From Haloarchaeobius sp. HME9146 (lineage in GTDB: Archaea > Halobacteriota > Halobacteria > Halobacteriales > Natrialbaceae): DNA of 64,000 nt. How positions within the stretch are numbered: the stretch's first letter is position 1; every line of letters begins with the position of its first letter. The stretch lies in contig NZ_JAODVR010000001.1 of the NCBI RefSeq assembly GCF_025399835.1, positions 2,790,001 through 2,854,000 of the forward strand. The letters are read 5' to 3'. Position numbers and translations under genes: made by a program. The notes under the pieces were generated by a model that had not been told where the DNA came from, ran no database searches, and was given only the letters and a program-made list of their open reading frames with translations. Positions 46,139-53,960 of this stretch are shown here, piece after piece.

Positions 46139-47011
46139 TCAGTCAGCCCCGCGCCCGTACGGCTCCCCGGACCCGGCCTGGTCGCGCAGCGCCTTCTTGA
46201 TGCGCGCCTCGTAGGTCACCGGGTCCGAGATGCGCTGGGAGACGTAGAACGACAGCCCGACGAGCACGAGCGCGAACGCCGCGTCGGTCAGCCAGTGGAC
46301 GCCCAGGTAGAACGTCGAGAACATGATGGCGACGGTGAGCCCGCCAGCGAGCCTGGCGTAGCGCGGGGAGCTGTACCGGGAGTACACCGCGGCGAGCGCG
46401 GAGATGCCGGTGTGCAGGCTCGGGAACGCCTTCACGAGCGTGTCGGTCGAGGTGATGCCCTCGGTGATGACGGGGTGGAGGTCGTACATCAGTGCCTCCA
46501 TGCCGGACCCGCCCGTGGCGGTGTGCCCGAGGTACTCGGAGGTGACCGACACCGGGAACGCGAGGAAGTACGGGAGCGCCATGAGGACGAGCATGGCGTA
46601 CGCCGCACAGTAGCGTCGGGCCTGCTCGGGGTCGTGTGCCTTCAGCTTCCAGTAGGTGAACAGCGTGACGAACGGGAACCCGATGAGGTAGACGAACGTC
46701 ATCGCGTAGGTGAGCGGGACCCACGTGACCGTCTGGAACAGCATGACGGTGGTGCCTTCGAGGCCGTAGATGACGGACGTGTAGGTCCGGCCGGCGTAGA
46801 AGTGGTGTGCCATCGTGTTCACGCCGAACGTGACCACCCAGGCCACGCCGAGGTACTTCCAGTCGGTCCGCACGAGCCCGCCGACGAACGACCGGAACGA
46901 GACGTCGGGGACGAAGAGGCGGAAGCCGAGCGCGAAGACGAGCAGCGTCGGCACGGCTACGAGCAAGCTGAACCAGGTGCCGGGGGAGAGGGAGGGCAGT
47001 AGCTGCTCCAT
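46139..47011 (-). CDS. PAP2-superfamily membrane phosphatase/phosphotransferase
   Basis: 290 residues with about six membrane helices. The catalytic motifs are KAFPSLHTG (the P-S-x-x-x-G-H type region) and STFYLGVHWLTDA (the S/Y-R-x-x-x-x-x-H-x-x-x-D region, with the final His and Asp present). It is related to the PAP2-type lipid phosphatases and inositolphosphoceramide-like transferases; the lipid substrate is unknown. The start is 47009-47011 (MEQLLPSLSPG). A TATA-like AATAATAC near 47041-47048 lies about 33 bases upstream. It is adjacent to, but not in operon with, trmJ. Confidence 0.88.
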   Translation of the reverse strand: MEQLLPSLSPGTWFSLLVAVPTLLVFALGFRLFVPDVSFRSFVGGLVRTDWKYLGVAWVVTFGVNTMAHHFYAGRTYTSVIYGLEGTTVMLFQTVTWVPLTYAMTFVYLIGFPFVTLFTYWKLKAHDPEQARRYCAAYAMLVLMALPYFLAFPVSVTSEYLGHTATGGSGMEALMYDLHPVITEGITSTDTLVKAFPSLHTGISALAAVYSRYSSPRYARLAGGLTVAIMFSTFYLGVHWLTDAAFALVLVGLSFYVSQRISDPVTYEARIKKALRDQAGSGEPYGRGAD

Positions 47012-47165
47012 ATGTCTATATACCGATACCGTTCTGTCGTTGTATTATTGTTTCGGTGCGGAGACCACTACGGCTCACCGGGTATGGAGGTCGCATCTGG
47101 GGACTCCAGTGTACTAGTCCGGCTGGAAATAAACCCTTTCTGTAATGTTCGCCGTCCGGGTGGTC

Positions 47166-47954
47166 TCAGTCGTCCTGCCCGGTGGCTTCACCGGGCTCGT
47201 CGCGGTCGGCAGGGTCCCGAGCGACACTCGCGAGCTCCGGGTGGTTCGTCGCCCGCCGGAAGATACCGAGGAGGGAGCGGGCCTCGCGCTGGGTCGGGTG
47301 CGCCCGTCCGAACACGCGGCGAGCCATCCGCAGGGTCTTCGCGCGCTTCTCCTCGGGGTGGTCGATGCTGTCGAGCAGGTCGTCGAACTGGTCGTAGAGT
47401 CGGTCGAGCATCGCCTCCTCGGCGCGCTCGTGCTCGCGGTCCGGCAGCTGGGTCTCCTCGACTGTGAGCCCGCGGAGTTCGTACAGCGTGATGGTCGCGG
47501 CCTGGCCGAGATTGAGGACGGGATAATCGTCGCTCGCGGGAATCGAGCAGACGGCGTCGACCTTCGAGAGCTCCTCGTTGGTCAGGCCATCGGCCTCGCG
47601 CCCGAAGATGAGACAGGCGTCGGCGTCCAGCCCCGCGAGGTCGTCTGCGAGTTCGTCCGGCGTGAAGAAGGGGAACCGGACGTGCTTGCGGCAGTCCTCG
47701 TTGGTCGTCGCGGTGAGGCCGACCGTGTAGTAGTTGTCGACGAGGTAGTCGAAGTCGACCTCCTTCGCGTTCGCGAGCACGTCCTCGCGTGCGCGGCCGG
47801 CGAAGCCCCACGCCTCGCTGTGCTTCTCCTGGGTGCCCTCCGGCGGGTCGACGAGCAGGAGTTCCGACATGCCGAAGTTCTTCATCGCCCGGGCGATGGT
47901 GCCCACGTTCCCCGGCGTCTTGCTGTCGACGACGGCGACTGCTGGTGTCGTCAT
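47166..47954 (-). CDS. trmJ: tRNA 2'-O-methyltransferase TrmJ (SPOUT)
   Basis: 262 residues. Archaeal TrmJ methylates the ribose of nucleotide 32 in tRNA. The SpoU-type knot is seen: VDSKTPGNVGTIARAMKNFG at the start, IFGREADGLTNEEL with the conserved Arg-Glu, and IPASDDYPVLNLGQAATITLYEL forming the SAM-binding knot. A C-terminal helical extension (RMARRVFGRAHPTQREARSLLGI) is typical. The ATG overlaps the stop of the upstream gene (47954) by one base, so the two form an operon. Target specificity (Cm32 or Um32) cannot be settled here. Confidence 0.93.
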   Translation of the reverse strand: MTTPAVAVVDSKTPGNVGTIARAMKNFGMSELLLVDPPEGTQEKHSEAWGFAGRAREDVLANAKEVDFDYLVDNYYTVGLTATTNEDCRKHVRFPFFTPDELADDLAGLDADACLIFGREADGLTNEELSKVDAVCSIPASDDYPVLNLGQAATITLYELRGLTVEETQLPDREHERAEEAMLDRLYDQFDDLLDSIDHPEEKRAKTLRMARRVFGRAHPTQREARSLLGIFRRATNHPELASVARDPADRDEPGEATGQDD

Positions 47955-48502
47955 CAGTTATCGCCCGTCGGGTACTCCTTCGTGATGTCCATGTTCCGGA
48001 TGTCGATGCGCTCCTTGGGCTGGCCGTCGTCGACGCCCGCGTGCTCGTTGCCCTCCAGGTCGTCGGCGTCCGGCAGGTCCGGCTTCGGCAGGTCCAGCGG
48101 GTCCGTCTCGACGTGCTCGACCCCGCCGTAGTCCTCGGGTGCACGCCCGCCGTCTGCGAACCACTCGTGGAACTCGTCCTCGAACAGGTCCGTCTCGGCG
48201 TGCTCGATGCCGCCCTCCTCGCGGAACCAGTAGAGGAAGTCCGGCTCGTGCTCGTCACAGAGCACGACCTCGTTCAGTGGCTCCCCGTACACCACCGACG
48301 CGACGTTGCACTGCTCGACGTTCGCGTCGCCGTGGATCAGCCAGCAGGCGTCACAGGGCCCGTTGTAGACGACGCCGAGGCGCACGAGCCGTCGCTTCGT
48401 GTCCTCGTCCATCTCGTCGAAGGGACGGACCTCGCCCTCCGCGGTGAACACCTCGTCCTCGTCGAAGCGCCACCCCCGGAGACCGATACTTATCTTGCTC
48501 AT
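47954..48502 (-). CDS. Acidic Cys-containing protein in operon with trmJ, unknown function
   Basis: 182 residues, MSKISIGLRGWRFDEDEVFTAEGEVRPFDEMDEDTKRRLVRLG.... A possible metal site is made of PCDACW, EQCN and LCDEHEP. The second half is highly acidic, with a DFLYWFREEGGIEHAETDLFEDEFHEWFADGG block. No named family was recognised. The longer frame reaches back into the palindromic repeat and has no sensible N-terminus; the ATG at 48500-48502 is used. Its stop overlaps the ATG of trmJ by one base, suggesting co-translation and perhaps a shared role in RNA modification (inference). Confidence 0.8.
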   Translation of the reverse strand: MSKISIGLRGWRFDEDEVFTAEGEVRPFDEMDEDTKRRLVRLGVVYNGPCDACWLIHGDANVEQCNVASVVYGEPLNEVVLCDEHEPDFLYWFREEGGIEHAETDLFEDEFHEWFADGGRAPEDYGGVEHVETDPLDLPKPDLPDADDLEGNEHAGVDDGQPKERIDIRNMDITKEYPTGDN

Positions 48503-49105
48503 ACCCGGTGGTATCGGGTCTGTGGGTAAAAACGACGCGTCTTCGGGTGTCGCGATGTGGTACAGAGTTTTCCCGTGTTTCTTCGTACGATGCCATGGAT
48601 TCCGATAGCACGACGACTCGCGCCGATTGCGATGGAAACCGCAACCGCACCGCAGCCACACCCTCCCCAGCCGACTCCCTCCGCATTCGCTCCGGTCGTC
48701 CCTCGCGCGCTGCTGACTCCTGGCTTCGCGTTGCGAGGCGACTCGGTCGCCTCGCGCTCAGCACACTCGTCAGCGCGCGCCTCATCGCTGTTCTGCCGAG
48801 CATCTGTACCCAGCCAATCAGTCTGGCGCGTGCAGGCGGGCGATCTCGTTCGCCCGCCGAACCGCGCGAGGGACGAAGCGCGCAGTGTAGCAACGCGGAA
48901 CGAGCACTGGAGTCGGCTGGGGAGGCCGTGGTTGCGGTGTGGTGCGGAGGCGGTCATCGCCAACAGCGCGAGTGAACTGCTCGTAGTCACCACCAGCACT
49001 GGCCCCAATCACACCTCGAAACCCTCCGACAAGCGCTGACAGAACTCCCGGCAGGTCGAACGGGGAACAGGCCGTTTTTCACGATTCAGACCCCCAACCC
49101 AGGTA
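48503..49105. other. 603-base intergenic interval holding palindromic repeat copy 2
   Basis: No gene is supported. It contains repeat copy 2 (about 48614-48974), the probable promoter of the trmJ-partner operon near 48520-48540, and a T-rich GTTTTTC near 49074-49080 about 28 bases before the dihydropteroate synthase start. Confidence 0.7.
48614..48974. repeat. Long imperfect palindrome, copy 2 of an intergenic repeat family
   Basis: About 360 bases, organised as copy 1. Outer ends share ACTCGCGC with its complement GCGCGAGT. The 18-mer CACACCCTCCCCAGCCGA is at 48657-48674 and its partner TCGGCTGGGGAGG at 48913-48925. The inner ends are TCCCTCGCGCG and CGCGCGAGGGA. The central hairpin at 48835-48858 is GGCGGGCGA-TCTCGT-TCGCCCGCC. 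Compared with copy 1 the loop is identical and the closing pair changes from G-C to A-T. An extra 60 bases lie in the left inner region. Sequence between the arms (CATCTGTAC, GTCTGGCGCGTGCAGG) is also conserved. Confidence 0.85.
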
Positions 49106-50302
49106 ATGAGAGACGTAGACGCCGCCGGGCTCGGCATCGGGGACGGCTACCCGACGCGGGTCATGGGCGTGCTCAACGTGAGTTCGGAGTCGCCGTACAA
49201 GCCGAGCGTCTTCGACGACGCGGGCGACGCGGCCGCGTACGTGGACGAGGAGCTCATCGGTGAGGGCGCGGACATCGTGGACGTGGGCCTCGAATCGGCG
49301 AACAAGAAGTTCGAGGTGCTCTCGGCAGAACAGGAGCTCGACCGCCTCGACGTGGCCCTCGAAACGATCGAATCAACCTCGGGAGACGCCATCTGGTCTA
49401 TCGAGACGCGCTACCACGAGGTGGCCGAGGCGGCCATCGAGGGCGGTTTCGACATGGTGAACGACATCGCGGGCTTCGCGGACCCGAAGCTGCCCGAGGT
49501 CTGTGCCGAGTACGACGTGGCGGTCGCGAAGATGGCCAGCCCGCCGAACCTGAAACGGCCGGGCGCGGTCGAGGAGACACCCTGGGCCGAGCGCAAGGGA
49601 GCCGAGTGGGCCGAGTCGGCGGACTACATCGACCAGGTGTACGAGGCCCTGAAACAGAACGGGCTGACGGACAAGACCATCGTGGACCCCGCCTTCGGGG
49701 GGTGGTCCGAGGCGCAGACGACCGAGCAGGACCGCGAGGTCCTGCGAAGACTGCGGGAGTTCCGCGGGCTGGGCCAGCCCATCCTGGTCTCCATCAACCG
49801 GAAGAACTTCCTGCGCGAGCTGACCGACCGCTCGACCGAGGACGCCCTGGCCGTCTCGCTGGCGGCGACCTCGATGGCCATCGAGCGCGGCGCACACGTC
49901 GTGCGGACCCACGACGTGCGGGAGACGGTCGACGCCTGCGCCGTGGGGGACGCCTTCACGCCGGAGCGGTACCGCGGGGACGCGGACGACGTCGCGGTCG
50001 AGGAGCTCGACGTCCAGACCGAGGGCGACGTGTCGCGACACGTCGAACGCCTCGGAACCGAGGACGTTGCGGCGGACGCGACCCGGGCCGTGTTCGAGGT
50101 GTCCGGGCTCACCGCCGGACAGGCAGAATCGCTCGCCGCGGCGGCGTCTGACGCGGGCGCGGTGTTCGTCACCGGCGCGGACCCCGGAAACGCGGGGCTG
50201 CTCGTCGGCAGTCACCGCGCACTTCGCGAACTGGCCGGTTCGACGCCCGATGACGCCGGTCTGGTCGCTGTCATCGACGCGGTAGATGCGACGGTGGCCT
50301 GA
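49106..50302 (+). CDS. folP: Dihydropteroate synthase-like protein with C-terminal extension
   Basis: 398 residues. Residues 1-275 are a TIM-barrel pterin-binding domain: RVMGVLNVSSES, then GADIVDVGLES, FDMVNDIAGF, ILVSINRKNFLRELTDRS and AHVVRTHDVRETVDAC. It would condense 6-hydroxymethyldihydropterin diphosphate with p-aminobenzoate or a related aryl amine. The usual NVTPDSFSDGG loop is altered to NVSSESPYKPSVFDD. The last 120 residues are an acidic domain (VSRHVERLGTEDVAADATRAVFEVSGLTAGQAESLAAAAS...) of unknown role. The next gene, mptE, makes the pterin substrate. The ATG follows a T-rich TATA region by about 28 bases. Confidence 0.88.
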   Translation: MRDVDAAGLGIGDGYPTRVMGVLNVSSESPYKPSVFDDAGDAAAYVDEELIGEGADIVDVGLESANKKFEVLSAEQELDRLDVALETIESTSGDAIWSIETRYHEVAEAAIEGGFDMVNDIAGFADPKLPEVCAEYDVAVAKMASPPNLKRPGAVEETPWAERKGAEWAESADYIDQVYEALKQNGLTDKTIVDPAFGGWSEAQTTEQDREVLRRLREFRGLGQPILVSINRKNFLRELTDRSTEDALAVSLAATSMAIERGAHVVRTHDVRETVDACAVGDAFTPERYRGDADDVAVEELDVQTEGDVSRHVERLGTEDVAADATRAVFEVSGLTAGQAESLAAAASDAGAVFVTGADPGNAGLLVGSHRALRELAGSTPDDAGLVAVIDAVDATVA

Positions 50303-50653
50303 CCGCGCGCGAGCGACTCGCCGGGGAGCGGCGCGCGGCCGACCCGACCCGAGACCGGACGAGCCGGGCGCAGTGTCCCGTTTCTCAAACGGTGAAAACG
50401 ACCTTTTGAGGAGTGTAAGGGTCGATTATCCCACTAATTTCGAGTGAACAGAATGGTCGAATGGTAGGAACGAATCCGTCGCGTGCAACTGGTTTCGGGC
50501 CGCGAATGACGGAGGAAAGAGAGAAAACTTATACTGGGGCAGTATGAACGAACGGGTGGAAGCCGGGAGGGCCTCTCGGGTAGGGGTACCTTGTAAGAGG
50601 CAATCTCGGCCCACACCAACGGTTATCTTGGACTCACTCTGGTAGCCACAGGT
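50303..50653. promoter_or_regulatory. Intergenic region with terminator-like hairpin and a structured mptE leader
   Basis: No gene is supported. A perfect 6-bp hairpin CCGTTT-CTC-AAACGG at 50378-50392, followed by CCTTTTGAGG, may end the upstream transcript. A TATA-like AAACTTATA at 50525-50533 predicts a start near 50556. The following leader can fold CCGGGAG (50563-50569) with CTCTCGG, or GCCTCT (50571-50576) with AGAGGC (50596-50601); these overlap, so they exclude each other. A closer weak TATA (TTATCTT about 50622-50628) could instead give a leaderless mptE transcript. Confidence 0.45.
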
Positions 50654-51328
50654 ATGGAATTCACCGAGTTCGAACCCGTCTACGAGCGCATCCTGCAGGA
50701 CTTCGGCTTCGGCCGCGAGGGTGACGAGCGCGCCCGTGACGTGCTGGCCGACCTGACGACACCGTTCGACGAGTCACGTCTGTCCATGCTGACGGGCGAG
50801 CGCATCGCGATCTGCGGCGCAGGACCGTCGCTGGCCGAGGACCTCGCGAGCCTCGACGCGGACCGGGTCGTGGCGGCCTCCACGGCCGCGGCGGTCTGTC
50901 GAGAGCACGGTGTCGAGGTCGACGTGTACGTGACCGACCTCGACGCCGAACCGGAGCTGGCGGCGGAACTGAGTGCCGCCGGGACACCGACGGTCGTCCA
51001 CGCGCACGGGGACAACATCGAGACGGTCCGCGAGCTGGTGCCGACGCTGACACAGGAACACGTCCTGCCGACGACGCAGGCGGCCCCGAAGGAGCACGTC
51101 CGGAACTTCGGCGGGTTCACCGACGGCGACCGGGCGGCGTTCCTCGCGGACCACGTCGGCGCGAGCGAACTGGTCTTCCCCGGCTGGAACTTCGAGGACC
51201 CGTCGGTCGGCGCGATGAAGAAACAGAAGCTGGCGTGGGCCGCGCGGTTGCTCTACTGGCTGGAACAGCGCCGCGACGAGAGATTCGAGATTCTCGACGA
51301 GGTTCGAGACGGCTTAGAACTGCCCTAA
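50654..51328 (+). CDS. mptE: 6-hydroxymethyl-7,8-dihydropterin pyrophosphokinase, archaeal MptE type
   Basis: 224 residues. It transfers diphosphate from ATP to 6-hydroxymethyl-7,8-dihydropterin, the step before dihydropteroate synthase. The nucleotide-binding RIAICGAGPSLAEDLASL opens the core, then VDVYVTDLDAEPEL, TVVHAHGDNIETVREL and FGGFTDGDRAAFLADHVGA; these are typical of the MptE/DUF115-related fold, not bacterial FolK. Its neighbour upstream is the DHPS-like gene, so the two consecutive reactions are encoded together. A leader of up to about 98 bases may precede it. Confidence 0.9.
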   Translation: MEFTEFEPVYERILQDFGFGREGDERARDVLADLTTPFDESRLSMLTGERIAICGAGPSLAEDLASLDADRVVAASTAAAVCREHGVEVDVYVTDLDAEPELAAELSAAGTPTVVHAHGDNIETVRELVPTLTQEHVLPTTQAAPKEHVRNFGGFTDGDRAAFLADHVGASELVFPGWNFEDPSVGAMKKQKLAWAARLLYWLEQRRDERFEILDEVRDGLELP

Positions 51329-51353
51329 AGCGCGGGTTGACGCTCGAACGGGG

Positions 51354-52331
51354 TCAGGGTTCGAGGACGACCTTCCCCGAGGACTTGCGAGCTTCGATGT
51401 ACTCGTGCGCTTCGGCGGCGTCTTCGAGCGCGAACGTCTCACCGACGATGACCTCGAGCTCGCCGGATTCGAGGCCCTGCGTCAGATCCGGGACGGCTTC
51501 GAGGACGCGCTGGGGTTTCTGTTGCATGGCCTTGCCGAGGTGGTAGCCGATGACCGACTGGTTGCGGAAGAACATCTCGCTGGTGTCGAGCGTGCCCGGG
51601 ACGCCACTGGCCGCGCCGTAGGGGACGATGCGCCCGAAGTCCTTCGTCGCGCGCACGGACTCGGCGAACACCTCGTCACCGACCCCGTCGAGCGCGAGGT
51701 CGACGCCCTCGCCGTCGGTCTCCTCGAGGACGACCTCGCGGAAGTCCGCCTCGGTGTAGTTGATGGGGTGGTCACAGCCCAGGTCGGCGGCGAGGTCGAG
51801 CTTCTCCTGCGTGCTCGCGGTGCCGAACACCTCCGCACCGGCGCGGTCCGCGAGCTGGACGGCGGCCGTGCCGACTCCGCCCGCGGCAGCCTGGATGAGG
51901 ACGGATTCGCCCTCTTCGAGGCCGCCCCAGCCGAACAGGCAGTTGTGCGCGGTCAGGAACTGGACCGGGAAGCCGGCGGCCTCCGCGAAGGACATGCCCT
52001 CCGGGATGGGGAACAGGCTCTCGGCGTCGGTGACGGCGTACTCGGCGTAGCCGCCCACGCCGACGAGCCCGACGACGCGCTCGCCGCCCTCGTAGGCGAC
52101 GCCCTCGCCGACCGCCTCGATGGTACCTGCGGCCTCGAAACCGGGGCGGAAGGGGGCCTCCGGGCCGCCCGGGTAGTGGCCACGCCGCTGCATGATGTCG
52201 GCGAAGTTGATGCCCGCGGCCTCGACCTCGATGCGGACCTGGCCGGGACCCGGTTCTGGTACGTCTTCCTCGACGACCTGCATCGACCCGGTGTCGCCGT
52301 ACTCGCTGACCTCGATGGCTTTCATCTGCAT
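51354..52331 (-). CDS. NADPH:quinone oxidoreductase-like protein (MDR family)
   Basis: 325 residues of the medium-chain dehydrogenase/reductase superfamily. The N-terminal GroES-like domain begins MKAIEVSEYG and includes GINFADIMQRRGHYPGG, as in zeta-crystallin-type quinone reductases. The cofactor domain has VLIQAAAGGVGTAAVQLA (AAxGGVG, an NADPH site). No zinc-binding cysteines were seen, in line with quinone reductases. Physiological substrate unknown. ATGs lie at 52329-52331 and 52323-52325; the first is about 28 bases after a TATA-like CTTACA and is chosen. It diverges from the D-lactate dehydrogenase-like gene. Confidence 0.9.
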   Translation of the reverse strand: MQMKAIEVSEYGDTGSMQVVEEDVPEPGPGQVRIEVEAAGINFADIMQRRGHYPGGPEAPFRPGFEAAGTIEAVGEGVAYEGGERVVGLVGVGGYAEYAVTDAESLFPIPEGMSFAEAAGFPVQFLTAHNCLFGWGGLEEGESVLIQAAAGGVGTAAVQLADRAGAEVFGTASTQEKLDLAADLGCDHPINYTEADFREVVLEETDGEGVDLALDGVGDEVFAESVRATKDFGRIVPYGAASGVPGTLDTSEMFFRNQSVIGYHLGKAMQQKPQRVLEAVPDLTQGLESGELEVIVGETFALEDAAEAHEYIEARKSSGKVVLEP

Positions 52332-52466
52332 CGCGACTGAGTACTCACTCAGTGCATGTAAGTCTGGGAGAACCGGCGAAACCGTCCACGAGTTCAGGGT
52401 TGTCCCGGCGGTGGCGAGGGTGTCACAGGGGGCAGGTTTAATCCCACCGTCGCCGCACGACAGTAT

Positions 52467-53891
52467 ATGACACACGACGTTGCGTTCCTCGACGACCTCT
52501 CGCTCGCCGAGGACCAGGTGACGACCGTCGAGGCCACACGCGAGAGCCACGCCTCGGACTGGGGCACCCCCGACGGGAAGGAGGTGACACCCGACGCCGT
52601 GGTCTACCCCGAATCGACCGCGGACGTCTCCGCCATCCTCGCCGCCGCGACCGACCACGACGTCCCCGTGACGCCCTACGCCGCCGGGACCAGCCTGGAG
52701 GGGAACGCGGTCCCGGCCTTCGCCGGCATCAGCATGGACCTGATGCGGATGGACGAGGTGACCGACTTCCGGCCGGATGACTTCCAGGTAGACGTCCAGC
52801 CAGGCGTGATGGGCTCGACCGTCGACGAGCGCGCCGGCGAGGCCGGCTTGTTCTTCCCGCCGCTCCCCTCCTCCGGCGATATCTCGACCATCGGCGGCAT
52901 GCTCGCCAACGCCGCCAGCGGCATGCAGACCGTGAAGTACGGCGAGGTCGCGGACTGGGTACTCGAAATCGAGGCCGTCCTGGCCGACGGGTCGGTCATC
53001 TCCGCGGGCTCGCGGGCCGTCAAGACCTCCTCGGGGTACAACCTGCGCGACCTGCTCGTCGGCAGCGAGGGCACCCTCGCGGTCATCACCGAAGCGACCC
53101 TCCGGCTCGCGGGCCGCCCCGAGCAGATTCGCGGCGGCCGGGCCGTGTTCGAGACGCTGGACGGGGCCGCCGCCGCGGTCGAGGACACCATCCAGTCGGG
53201 CGTCGACGTGGCCAAAATCGAACTCGTCGACGCCGAGAGCGCGATGATGGCCAACGCGTACTCGGGCACCGACCTGCCCGACAGTCCACTGGTGTTCCTC
53301 GAGTTCCACCGCAACCACGGTATCGAGCGCGAGGTCGACTTCTGTCGCTCCATCTTCGAGCACCACGGCGCGACCCGGTTCGAGGTCGCCGCAGCCGACG
53401 AGGGGATGGCCGACCTCTGGCAGGCCCGCAAGGACATGGCCTACGCCATGCAGACCTACGACCCCGACCTGACACCGCTCCACCCGGGCGACATCACCGT
53501 CCCCATCTCGAAGTACGCCGACGTCATCCGGTTCGCGAAGGACCTCGCCGACGAACACGACGTGCTCGTCCCCTGCTTCGGGCACGCGGGCGACGGCAAC
53601 GTCCACTACTCGGTGCTGGTCGACGAGGACGACCCCGAGCAGGTCGAGGCTGGCGAGGCGGTGTACAGCCGAATCGTCGAGTTCGCCATCGACTGCGGCG
53701 GGACCTGCACCGGCGAGCACGGCATCGGCCTCGGCAAGCGCGAGTACCTCGAACGCGAGCACGGCGCGGCCACCGTCGAGGCGATGCGGAAGGTCAAGCG
53801 TGCACTGGACCCGACCGACACCCTGAACCCGGGCAAGATGTTCCCGGAGACGGTCGACGGCGGACGAGTCAGGGACCGAGACGGGCGATAA
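52467..53891 (+). CDS. FAD-linked D-2-hydroxyacid oxidase/dehydrogenase (GlcD / D-lactate dehydrogenase type)
   Basis: 474 residues of the VAO/PCMH flavoprotein family. The FAD domain has VPVTPYAAGTSLEGNAVP and PLPSSGDISTIGGMLANAASG, then LRDLLVGSEGTLAVITEATL. The C-terminal FAD-oxidase domain has LVPCFGHAGDGNVHYSVLVDE and GGTCTGEHGIGLGKREYLE with the conserved His residues. Members oxidise D-lactate or glycolate and pass electrons to the respiratory chain. A TTTAAT TATA box at 52437-52442 is about 28 bases before the ATG. It is followed 69 bases later by a D-2-hydroxyacid dehydrogenase gene, which suggests related substrates. Confidence 0.92.
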   Translation: MTHDVAFLDDLSLAEDQVTTVEATRESHASDWGTPDGKEVTPDAVVYPESTADVSAILAAATDHDVPVTPYAAGTSLEGNAVPAFAGISMDLMRMDEVTDFRPDDFQVDVQPGVMGSTVDERAGEAGLFFPPLPSSGDISTIGGMLANAASGMQTVKYGEVADWVLEIEAVLADGSVISAGSRAVKTSSGYNLRDLLVGSEGTLAVITEATLRLAGRPEQIRGGRAVFETLDGAAAAVEDTIQSGVDVAKIELVDAESAMMANAYSGTDLPDSPLVFLEFHRNHGIEREVDFCRSIFEHHGATRFEVAAADEGMADLWQARKDMAYAMQTYDPDLTPLHPGDITVPISKYADVIRFAKDLADEHDVLVPCFGHAGDGNVHYSVLVDEDDPEQVEAGEAVYSRIVEFAIDCGGTCTGEHGIGLGKREYLEREHGAATVEAMRKVKRALDPTDTLNPGKMFPETVDGGRVRDRDGR

Positions 53892-53960
53892 GCCCGAGGC
53901 GAGTCTCAGGTCGTCGGAATCTCCCCCAATCTTGAAGACGGTTTTCCACGACCCCTGTGT

